17,642 nt of DNA, taken from contig JANLSD010000075.1 of the NCBI GenBank assembly GCA_031362245.1, positions 1-17,642 of the forward strand, given 5' to 3'. Within the stretch, counting starts at the first letter, position 1; every line of letters starts with the position of its first letter. Origin of the DNA: JAAURS01 sp031362245. Its GTDB lineage: Bacteria > Cyanobacteriota > Cyanobacteriia > Thermosynechococcales > Thermosynechococcaceae. The translations under genes and the position numbers were made by a program. The notes beneath the pieces are model-generated. The model was given only the letters and a program-made list of their open reading frames with translations. It searched no databases and was not told the origin of the DNA. Below are positions 1 to 7,100 of this stretch, one piece after another.

Positions 1-68
1 TTCGTTAACCGAGTCGTTCCCGACCACCGGAGCAGTTTTTCGGGGGCTTGAGCAGTCATGCTTGTCAC
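1..68 (-). CDS. N-terminus of a leftward gene cut by the window edge
   Basis: The minus strand reads from GTG at 68-66 through an in-frame ATG at 59-57 to the window edge, giving about 22 residues without a stop (MTSMTAQAPEKLLRWSG, then TTRLTE). An AAGGAG Shine-Dalgarno sequence at 84-79 lies 10 nt before the GTG, which favours GTG over the ATG (19 nt away). The stretch is G+C rich against the A+T-rich leader beside it, as expected where coding begins. The WSGTTRLTE stretch is faintly like the WAGNARF/WAGNARL segment near the start of CP43/IsiA-type chlorophyll proteins. With so few residues this is only a guess, and the product is unknown. Confidence 0.4.
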   Translation of the reverse strand, partial: MTSMTAQAPEKLLRWSGTTRLT

Positions 69-493
69 GGCAATGAGTCTCCTTAGAAAACTTCAAAGAT
101 ACTGATCTGGTGCGAGAAGGAGTCTTCAGGCTTATTGGGATTTACTTTCAACAAGCTTGGGGGAATCTTAGCACAGCTATTGCTAATAGATCTCAATAAA
201 CTTTGTAAATTAGTGTAAAGAGTCTCCGGTGCTATATCGAATTCATGGTCTAAATTTTATTCAAAGTGTTCTTATAGCTGGATTTCAGGAATGTAACTGA
301 GATGACTTGATTGATAGCTCCTCTCAATTACTTGACATAAGATATTATTAGTATGTAGTGTGGAGCTGCGGGATAGACTTAACGAGTTGACCAATCCTCG
401 TCAAAAGTCGAATGAAAATTTATTGCTAATTATTCTTAGTAAATTAATGGCTAGAAGTGAGTGGATTAGGCTATTTGAAGCCCTCAGCAATTT
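69..493. other. A+T-rich intergenic leader
   Basis: No convincing gene is seen here. On the minus strand it is the 5' region of the edge gene. A possible extended -10 (TGCTAAGAT, TAAGAT at 170-165) lies about 100 nt before the GTG start, with only a poorly spaced TTGAGA (196-191, 20-nt gap) as -35. The AAGGAG at 84-79 is the ribosome binding site. A 64-codon GTG open frame on the plus strand (360-554) has no ribosome binding site and runs through the terminator hairpin, so it was not called. Confidence 0.35.
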
Positions 494-532
494 AAAAAGC
501 CCTGCTCCTAGATTGGATCTAAGAACAGGGCT
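494..532 (-). terminator. Rho-independent terminator, leftward
   Basis: AGCCCTG (498-504) pairs with CAGGGCT (526-532), and the loop holds a second small stem (TAGAT/ATCTA). Read leftward the stem is followed by TTTTTAAATT. It lies downstream of the DUF4079 gene, and no other leftward gene lies between, so it probably ends that transcript. Confidence 0.65.
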
Positions 533-612
533 AGAGATTAATTTGTTTATATAGGATTTAGCCGCAGCAAAACGATGCTGAAACGGCATCACCGCGACCT
601 AAGCTAAACAAC

Positions 613-736
613 CTAAGTAGGTTGGCCTAAATAAACTGAACTAAGACAGGGAAAACTGAAATCGACTCAAGTCTTTATGGAGCAAGAATCTTAGACTACT
701 TTGGATAGTTCAGCTTTTCAGCCCTCACCTACTTAG
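613..736. repeat. 10-bp inverted repeat downstream of DUF4079 gene
   Basis: CTAAGTAGGT (613-622) and ACCTACTTAG (727-736) are perfect reverse complements about 100 nt apart, in the 3' region of the leftward DUF4079 gene. The right arm lies inside a smaller AGCCC/GGGCT hairpin (719-743) that lacks a T-tract. It could fold the 3' UTR. No function can be assigned. Confidence 0.35.
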
Positions 737-746
737 ACGGGCTATA

Positions 747-1208
747 TCAGTTGCTCAGAATCTTTTGAACAATTTGGGTACCCGTCACCGCCTGCCAACC
801 GAATAAGCCGAGCAACGCAATATTGATTGAAATATGGCTATAGCGAGCAACACCATTTCCCTTTTGCATAAAAGGGGTAAGGCTTGCAGAAATCGCAATC
901 AGTGCCGTCATTCCCAGCCCAGCCAGTAGGTGCGGGCCAACAAACAGTTTTTGGTTGTTGATGTAGGTCGCGGCCATCCCGCCAATGGTTCCCATCACCA
1001 TCAAGGCGAGGAGTAAGGAACTGGCTTGGTGATGTTTAAGATTAAATTTTTGTTTGATCAGCTCTTTCTTTGCATCTCCTTCCGCAGCGCGAGTGCGACG
1101 GATTTGAACGCCTAAGTACATCGTGTACAGGGTCAGAGCCAGTAACGCCCACATTGTGATTGGATGCGCAAAATCAACAATTGGTTTTAAGGTCGGAGAA
1201 AGAGTCAT
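747..1208 (-). CDS. DUF4079 family membrane protein
   Basis: A 153-aa integral membrane protein matching the cyanobacterial/plastid DUF4079 family in length and layout. Four hydrophobic segments are visible at about residues 15-36, 62-83, 93-113 and 124-146, separated by a basic loop (RRTRAAEGDAKKELIKQK). Histidines at 15, 59, 60, 93 and 125 sit at or near the ends of the helices, a pattern like cytochrome b561-type haem proteins; haem binding is inference. ATG start with an AGG 3 nt upstream. It looks monocistronic: a promoter candidate lies at 1267-1295 and a terminator at 494-532. Its biochemical role is not established. Confidence 0.85.
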   Translation of the reverse strand: MTLSPTLKPIVDFAHPITMWALLALTLYTMYLGVQIRRTRAAEGDAKKELIKQKFNLKHHQASSLLLALMVMGTIGGMAATYINNQKLFVGPHLLAGLGMTALIAISASLTPFMQKGNGVARYSHISINIALLGLFGWQAVTGTQIVQKILSN

Positions 1209-1266
1209 GGCCTAAATATAAAGAGAGCAGGGCAATTAAGCTTTTGAGTTAAAAAACGTTATAAAA

Positions 1267-1295
1267 ATTATCATACGCTACGAACGCGGGTCTAA
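1267..1295 (-). promoter_or_regulatory. Sigma-70-type promoter for the DUF4079 gene
   Basis: On the minus strand TTAGAC (1295-1290) is followed by a 17-nt spacer and GATAAT (1272-1267), four of six and five of six matches to consensus. The start site would be near 1260, leaving a leader of about 50 nt before the ATG at 1208. Confidence 0.45.
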
Positions 1296-1380
1296 CACAG
1301 GTTGATGGCGTGTGAGCAATTTGACTTAGGTAAGCGGATTGAAGGGCGATCGCCCCTGTTTTCTTCTCTTTCAACCCAGT

Positions 1381-2115
1381 TCACTCCCGAATACTAGCCA
1401 ATAGCGTTCGGGTTAACCTAACCGATTCATGGGCCGAGACAGTGACCCGAGGCTGGGGTAAACATGCGCCCCTCAAATTTGAATCGCGGAAGTCAACACC
1501 GTCTAAGGAGTCAAAACGCAAATCAGCATTAGAAAAGTCCGTTTTAGCCAGAACAGCATGGGTGAGAGTTGCAGAACAAAGATCGGCCTCGCTCAAATTA
1601 GCACCGGTTAAGTCTGCTCGACTGAGGTCAGCACCCTCTAAATTTGCACCTTGCAAATTGGCATACCGTAAGTCAGCCCCTATCAACACCGCCGCGCTCA
1701 AATTTGCATTTTGGAAATTGACCAAGCGTAAATCAGCATTCCGTAAAGAGGCTTGACGCAAATTCGAGTCGCAAAACACTGCCCGAATTAAATTGACCCG
1801 ATTGAGGCTGGCCCGTACAAGGCATGAGCGACTGAAGTCAGCTCGCCACAGCATTGCGCCGTCAAGGGTAATTTCCTGAAGGTTCGCATCCTGAAAGCCT
1901 GCCCCAGAAGCAGTTGACTGCGTTAAGTCAGCACCGCTTAGATTAATATCTCTTAGACAGACTTCGCTCAGATTTGCATCGCGCAAGCTGAGCTGGGAAA
2001 AATATCGATCTCCTACCGAGTAGCACTCTAGAAGTTCAGCAGCATCCATCATCCAAAACTCGTGATATTGAAGGCTATGGTCTGTCCCAAGAAGGTTGAT
2101 CTCAGGCAACAGCAA
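1381..2115 (-). CDS. Pentapeptide-repeat protein
   Basis: A 244-aa protein. From about residue 39 to 225 it is almost wholly tandem A(D/N)LXX pentapeptides (for example ANLQGANLEGADLSRADL), which fold as a right-handed quadrilateral beta-helix. An N-terminal non-repeat region (1-38) rich in E, H and aromatic residues and a short C-terminal tail (230-244) flank the coil. There is no signal peptide or membrane segment, so it is probably cytosolic. The function of such single-domain proteins in cyanobacteria is mostly unknown. The longest frame begins at TTG 2115 without a clear ribosome binding site; ATG codons at 2052 and 2049 are alternatives, though a promoter candidate just upstream fits the longer form. 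It is transcribed away from aroB. Confidence 0.85.
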   Translation of the reverse strand: MLLPEINLLGTDHSLQYHEFWMMDAAELLECYSVGDRYFSQLSLRDANLSEVCLRDINLSGADLTQSTASGAGFQDANLQEITLDGAMLWRADFSRSCLVRASLNRVNLIRAVFCDSNLRQASLRNADLRLVNFQNANLSAAVLIGADLRYANLQGANLEGADLSRADLTGANLSEADLCSATLTHAVLAKTDFSNADLRFDSLDGVDFRDSNLRGACLPQPRVTVSAHESVRLTRTLLASIRE

Positions 2116-2147
2116 AATTCTTGAGCTTGATTTAAGTTGTGGGTGTG

Positions 2148-2177
2148 CTTATAATTTTAAGCTCCCCATGTAAACAA
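2148..2177 (-). promoter_or_regulatory. Possible promoter for the pentapeptide-repeat gene
   Basis: On the minus strand TTGTTT (2177-2172) is followed by an 18-nt spacer and TATAAG (2153-2148); an overlapping TTTACA has a 15-nt spacer. The start site would be near 2141, about 26 nt before the TTG start. Confidence 0.3.
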
Positions 2178-2491
2178 ATGTAACAGATGTATTTAACTTT
2201 TGTAAAGTTTTTTAACATTGCTTCTGGAAAATTGTGGAGAAGCCCGTGAAAACGCCTTTGGCTAAAGAGATCGCCAAGATTAAATCATAAAGATATATCT
2301 TCGAGCACAACCCCAATCCTGAATCTTTAGAAGCCTGAGCGTAAAGGCTGTAGTGTCTTAGTCGATGGTATAGATAGCGTTAAATGCCTGTTTGCAGAAT
2401 TACCACATACCCCCGTTTTATTTCATCAAAAGAGGATGATCTAAGCCGTTACAGCTTAAATTTCTGCCATTTTCTTGATTTAGCGCGTAGT
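2178..2491. other. Spacer between divergent genes
   Basis: This is the middle of the 440-bp gap between the divergent pentapeptide-repeat gene and aroB. It is A+T rich, with several TGTAA/TGTTA words at 2169-2215 and a short palindrome AAGATATATCTT near 2290. No gene, tRNA or clear operator is seen. Confidence 0.4.
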
Positions 2492-2522
2492 TTGACGCAT
2501 AGTGCAGTCTGTAGGCTAAAAT
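2492..2522 (+). promoter_or_regulatory. Likely aroB promoter
   Basis: TTGACG (2492-2497) and TAAAAT (2517-2522) are good -35 and -10 boxes with a slightly long 19-nt spacer. Transcription would start near 2529, about 27 nt before the aroB ATG. Confidence 0.45.
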
Positions 2523-2555
2523 ACAGGCCCATCCGTTGTAGACCAACAGATCCCC

Positions 2556-3671
2556 ATGCAGACTGTTATTTCCGTCCCGCTTCCGCAAAACCATTACAAC
2601 GTCGTGCTAGCGGCTGGGGGACTCAGTCAGATTGGCGCTGTCCTTCACAATCCAGATCTCGTATCTTCGCCCTTGGGCAAAAAGATCTTGATTGTTTCCA
2701 ACCCACAAATTTGGAAACACTACGGTGAAACCGTCTTTAATTCCCTAGTAACAGCCGGATTTGACGTGGCGCGCTGCATCTTGCCCGCTGGAGAGCGTTA
2801 CAAAACCCTTCGTTCAATTGAAAAAATCTTTGACAGTGCTTTAGCCCATCGGCTTGAGCGATCTTCCGCGATGGTGGCCTTGGGCGGCGGTGTGATTGGC
2901 GATATGACTGGGTTTGCAGCAGCAAGTTGGCTGCGGGGCATTGCGGTGGTGCAAATTCCCACAACGCTCTTGGCGATGGTGGACGCTTCCATTGGCGGGA
3001 AGACTGGAGTGAACCATCCCCAGGGCAAAAATCTGATTGGGGCGTTCCATCAGCCGCGCTTGGTGCTGATTGATCCAGAAACGCTGAATACGTTGCCAGT
3101 GCGTGAGTTCCGTGCTGGGATGGCGGAAGTGATCAAGTACGGCATTATTTGGGATGCAGGTTTATTTGAGCAGCTTGAGGATTCGTCCCGCATTGATCAG
3201 CGGCGCTGCTTTTCGGCGGCGCTGCTGATGGATATGTTGCGGCGCTCTTGTCAGGCCAAGGTAGATGTGGTTTCTCAGGATGAGAAAGAGTCGGGGTTAC
3301 GGGCCATTCTGAACTATGGTCACACCATTGGTCATGCCATTGAAAGCCTTACCCACTACCGAATGTTTAACCACGGGGAAGGGGTTGGCCTGGGGATGAT
3401 TGCGGTGGGAAAAATTGCAGTGCGGCTGAAGTTATGGTCTGAGGATAGCTGTGATCGCCAATTTCGCCTCATTCGCAAGGTAGGCTTGCCCACTCAACTC
3501 CCGGCCTCCTTTGACACAGAAGCGGTTCTAGAGATGCTGACAGCAGATAAAAAAGTTCAGGCTGGACGGGTGCGATTTGTTATGCCCAAAGGCTTTGGTA
3601 AGGTAGAGATTACAGATCAGGTGCCCCCTGACGCAATTTTAGAAGCCCTTCGTGATCTACAGGTAGCCTAG
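2556..3671 (+). CDS. aroB: 3-dehydroquinate synthase
   Basis: Second enzyme of the shikimate pathway: it converts DAHP to 3-dehydroquinate with NAD+ and a divalent metal, leading to aromatic amino acids, quinones and tocopherols. The 371-aa protein is of normal length. Visible motifs: the nucleotide-binding GGGVIGDMTGFAAASWLRG (110-128), GGKTGVNHPQGKNLIGAFHQP (from 148), AEVIKYG with metal ligand E191, NYGHTIGHAIE with H256, and NHGEGVGLGM with H273. The 17-residue gap between the two histidines matches E. coli AroB. The ATG at 2556 begins the conserved MQTVISVPL N-terminus; no strong Shine-Dalgarno is seen, which is common in cyanobacteria. A small secreted-protein gene follows after 2 nt and is probably cotranscribed. 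Confidence 0.97.
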   Translation: MQTVISVPLPQNHYNVVLAAGGLSQIGAVLHNPDLVSSPLGKKILIVSNPQIWKHYGETVFNSLVTAGFDVARCILPAGERYKTLRSIEKIFDSALAHRLERSSAMVALGGGVIGDMTGFAAASWLRGIAVVQIPTTLLAMVDASIGGKTGVNHPQGKNLIGAFHQPRLVLIDPETLNTLPVREFRAGMAEVIKYGIIWDAGLFEQLEDSSRIDQRRCFSAALLMDMLRRSCQAKVDVVSQDEKESGLRAILNYGHTIGHAIESLTHYRMFNHGEGVGLGMIAVGKIAVRLKLWSEDSCDRQFRLIRKVGLPTQLPASFDTEAVLEMLTADKKVQAGRVRFVMPKGFGKVEITDQVPPDAILEALRDLQVA

Positions 3672-3673
3672 AA

Positions 3674-4006
3674 ATGAGCATTGCCAGCCGAATTCAGCAA
3701 CGGGTTGTGATTGCGTTGCTGCTCGCCCTAATCTGGGTGGTGGGTTTGGCCTTGCCTGCGATCGCCGTTCAATGTCAATCGATTGCGGGACAAGAGGTCT
3801 GTATCTTAAACCTCCGCCGCAGCGCCAAACATTATTGGGAATATTGGGCGCAACTCAGCGTCAACGGCGTCAAGCAGCCAGATCGTGTCTATGACTGTCG
3901 TGTATTTGCCAAGGAGCGATCGCCCTATATCCCCCCTGAGTTGTCTGCTGAAACTGTCAAGGTCGAAAGCATTGGGTCACTCGTGTGCCGTCTTTATCGA
4001 CCCTAG
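3674..4006 (+). CDS. Small secreted four-cysteine protein
   Basis: A 110-aa protein that I do not recognise as a named family. Residues 1-31 form a classic signal peptide: basic start (RIQQR), hydrophobic core (VVIALLLALIWVVGLALP) and AIA cleavage site after A31. The mature part of about 79 residues has four cysteines (34, 43, 75, 105), enough for two disulfides, so it probably folds in the periplasm or outside. It starts 2 nt after the aroB stop, so translational coupling is likely, but nothing ties it to shikimate metabolism. Its TAG stop lies inside the left terminal repeat of the adjoining MITE-like element. Confidence 0.7.
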   Translation: MSIASRIQQRVVIALLLALIWVVGLALPAIAVQCQSIAGQEVCILNLRRSAKHYWEYWAQLSVNGVKQPDRVYDCRVFAKERSPYIPPELSAETVKVESIGSLVCRLYRP

Positions 4007-4155
4007 CAGGTTGTCGAGGAAATCATCTAACAGGCGGAGATCCCCCTAAATCCCCCTAGCTCTTTCAGAGCGGCTACGCCAAGAAAAAGGGGGACTTTGA
4101 ATCTAATTTCCCCCTTTTTAAGGGGGGCTAGGGGGGATCTCCGACAACCTGCTAG
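4003..4155. mobile_element. MITE-like inverted-repeat element, 153 bp
   Basis: The ends are a perfect 14-bp inverted repeat, CTAGCAGGTTGTCG (4003-4016) and its complement (4142-4155). Inside, GGAGATCCCCCTAAATCCCC is mirrored imperfectly by the AGGGGGGCTAGGGGGGATCTCC region, and the centre has a stem-loop (4084-4119). There is no coding capacity. The 'gatccccctaaatcccc' style is familiar from cyanobacterial intergenic repeats. The outer CTAG of each arm is itself a palindrome and could be a 4-bp target duplication, in which case the true arms are 11 bp or less. Both neighbouring genes end in the TAG of this CTAG. Confidence 0.7.
4084..4119 (+). terminator. Stem-loop terminator inside the MITE-like element
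   Basis: AAAAAGGGGGA (4084-4094) pairs perfectly with TCCCCCTTTTT (4109-4119) across a 14-nt loop. Its near symmetry (A-run on one side, T-run on the other) lets it act in both directions, so it could end transcripts of both aroB and the SNF2 gene. Confidence 0.55.
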
Positions 4156-7100
4156 AGAGATTGAATCAAGCGCAATAGATCATCCGTTGAGGTTTTACCG
4201 CTCATGTCAGCCCCTTCTAAGAGGCTATCGGCAAGATCGCGTTTGTGTTGGTGCAGTTCCACAATCTTTTCTTCAATCGTATCTTTGGCAACCAGACGAT
4301 AAATCGTGACAGGGCGCTTTTGACCAATGCGGTGAGCACGGTCAGATGCCTGATCTTCCACCGCCGGATTCCACCACGGATCCATGTGGATTACGTAGTC
4401 AGCAGCGGTGAGGTTAAGACCCGTGCCGCCTGCTTTAAGGCTAATTAAAAAGACATCGCCTTGGCCTGCTTGAAAGGCATCCACCCGCTTTTTGCGATCT
4501 TTGGCAGGGGTGCTGCCATCCAGGTACTGATAAGAAATCTTTTGGGCATCCAGATAGTCTCGGATGATGTGCAGGTGGTCTACAAACTGACTAAACACCA
4601 AGGCTTTATGGCGATTTTCAATCAGTTCCCCCAGCACCTCCCCAAACAACTGGAGTTTGGCGCTTCCAATCTGGGCCTCCGGCGTCACCAGTCGCGCATT
4701 GCAGCACGATCGCCGCAGCTTCATGATTTCTGCTAAGACCTGGAGGTGTTTGGTGCCGGCTTCAGCATTGCTGTCGGCAAGTTTGGCGATCGCCGATCGT
4801 CGCAGCGCTTCATAAAATGCCATCTCCTCCTTGCTCAGCTCAACTTGGAGGGTAATTTCTGTGCGTTCGGGCAGTTCTTGGAGCACCTGATTTTTGGTAC
4901 GGCGCAGTAAAAAAGGTTGAATCAGCTTTTTGAGTTTGCTGCGGGCCTGTTTATCTTGCTGGCGCTCAATGGGGTTGGCAAAGTGGAGATTAAAGTTGTC
5001 CAGAGAACCCAATAACCCTGGATTAATGAACCGAAACAGATTCCAGAGTTCGCCCAAGTGGTTTTCAATGGGGGTGCCCGTGGTCAGAATCTTAAATTCG
5101 CTCTGAAGATTCATCGCAGCCTTGGAGCGCTTGGTGGCAAAGTTTTTGATGGCCTGAGCTTCGTCTAATACGATGGTTTGCCACTGCACCTTTGCCAGCA
5201 TGTCCGCTACGTCTTCTTGTTGGAGTAGGCCGTAGGTACAGACCAGCATGTCGAGGGGCTGGAGATTGTCGAGGAGCTGTTGGCGATCTCCCGTCCCAAA
5301 CTGAATGGGATTAAGGGTGGGGGCAAACTTCTCCGCCTCTGCCATCCAGTTCATCCCCACGGAGGTTGGGGCCACAATCAAGGTTGGCCCTTGGGGGGCA
5401 CGCGTTAAGATCACGGCAAGGGCCTGAAGGGTTTTGCCTAAACCCATATCATCGGCAAGGCAAGCCCCTACGCCCCAGTGGGCCAATCGTGCCAGCCACT
5501 TAAAGCCGTCAAGCTGATAGTCTCGGAGGTCGGCTTGGAGGGTAGAGGGCAGCTCCGGTTGAAGGGTCTGCATCTCCTTCATGCGTTTGATGTGGGCTTT
5601 CCAGTGTTTGTCAGCCTTGAGGTCGCCCACTTCGTCCATGAAGTCTTCTAGGGCGATCGCCGCCAGGGGATGAAACCGTGCCCCCTTGCCCTGGGACTCA
5701 GAGAAGGAACGAAATTCATCCAGGCGCTTGCGAAATTCTTGGGTGAGGGCCAAAAACTGACCGTCTCCAAGCTGAAGAAATCGGCTGGGAGATTTATCCA
5801 AGAGCTGAAGCAACTGCTGCATATCCAGCACCAAATTGTCGTCTAGCTTCAGTTCCCCTGTCGCCTCAAACCAGTCTTTTTGGCGGTTAATGTTGACGAA
5901 AAAGCTACTAGAACCCGCCTGATGGGCAATCCGCATCTTTTCGCCTTCGGGCCACTCAATAATGGCGGCTTCTCCTAAGGTTTGGAGATCTAACAGAAGC
6001 TCTAAACAATTTTCTGGGTCTTCAATCAGCCATTCCCCGTCTTCGGTGTCGTACTGGCTCAACACAGGACAAGATTCCACCACGTTCTTTGCCAGTTTCT
6101 TTTCTTCCTTCAGATTGCGATTGGTTTGGAGTCGTTCGCCCTCAATTTCCGCAATCACGGTTTCGCCACCGATGCCCGGTCTAAAGTAAGGGCCACCTTG
6201 GGAAAAGGGACGCGCCATCACCGCCACTTTTAAGCCACCCCCCGCAGGCAATAGATGGACATGGGGCGTTGCCTCCGCTGGCACTTCCTTGGCATTTTCA
6301 ACCCCACCGCCAATATCTGAGTGCACTGTGACCACTCCAGACACGCCATTGATCGCCGCCAACACCCGATCCTTGGCAGATTCTGGAACTTCCAGTCGAT
6401 TTTTTACCCCTAGAATCTCCGCAATCCGCCGATGCTCTGCGCTGACTTCAATCACCTTTAGTCGCGTGGGGGTTTCTTTAATCACCAAAACGGACAGATC
6501 GCCTGTAATGGCGGGTAAAAATTCGAGGGTGAGCCAATCTTTCTTACTTTTCTTGACCAGTAACTCCGGTTCTCCCTTGACGATGTCCACGCGAGTGGTG
6601 GGGGAATCTTCCCAAAACACGAGGGGGTGGCCAATGAGCGCGGCGATCGCCTTTTCTGTAAAGTCATACTCTGTCGTGCCGTAGTACCGATGGGAGGTAT
6701 AGTCACTCTCAATCTGCTGACAGACCTTGAGATCGTGGGGGGTTAGATAATCAAAACTGCTTAAGTCATCGTGGAGACGTTTGAGGGCAACGGGTCGCCC
6801 TTTCGTCCAAGCCCCTTTTGCCGTAATTTTTTGTTCGCGGGGTTGAATTCCACAGTAACCAGACGTAAATGTTATCAGCCAAATCAGTCGCTGAGGGGTT
6901 TCCGGCTTTGCACTCGCCCCCGAAGCGGAGGAAGAGCCGCTGAGATTGGCTAAAGCATTCAGAGAAATTTCCCAAGATTCTCTCGGCTGAATCACATCTA
7001 CCAGGGTTTTAATGTTTCCATTCACCTGTCGAAAGGCGGCTGCCTGCGCACCATGAGGGCCACGGTGCCTTAATCGGGAGAGCAATTCAGCCGCTTCCAT

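Noticed and set aside
332..354. TTGACA with TATTAT/TAGTAT nearby, a possible rightward promoter
   Set aside because: Spacings of 5 and 11 nt do not fit a sigma-70 promoter, and no rightward gene follows.
360..554. 64-codon plus-strand frame with GTG start
   Set aside because: No ribosome binding site, no recognisable sequence, and it runs through the leftward terminator hairpin at 494-532.
1346..1357. GGGCGATCGCCC hairpin after the pentapeptide-repeat gene as terminator
   Set aside because: It is simply a HIP1 site; no T-tract follows in the leftward direction.
1442..1756. 104-codon plus-strand frame rich in K, S and A
   Set aside because: It is the antisense shadow of the pentapeptide repeats; its own periodicity comes from that repeat.
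2169..2215. NtcA-type site among the TGTAA words upstream of the pentapeptide-repeat gene
   Set aside because: No GTA-N8-TAC arrangement is present.
2384..2728. 114-codon plus-strand frame overlapping the aroB start
   Set aside because: Out of frame with aroB, lies over its promoter, and has no family resemblance.
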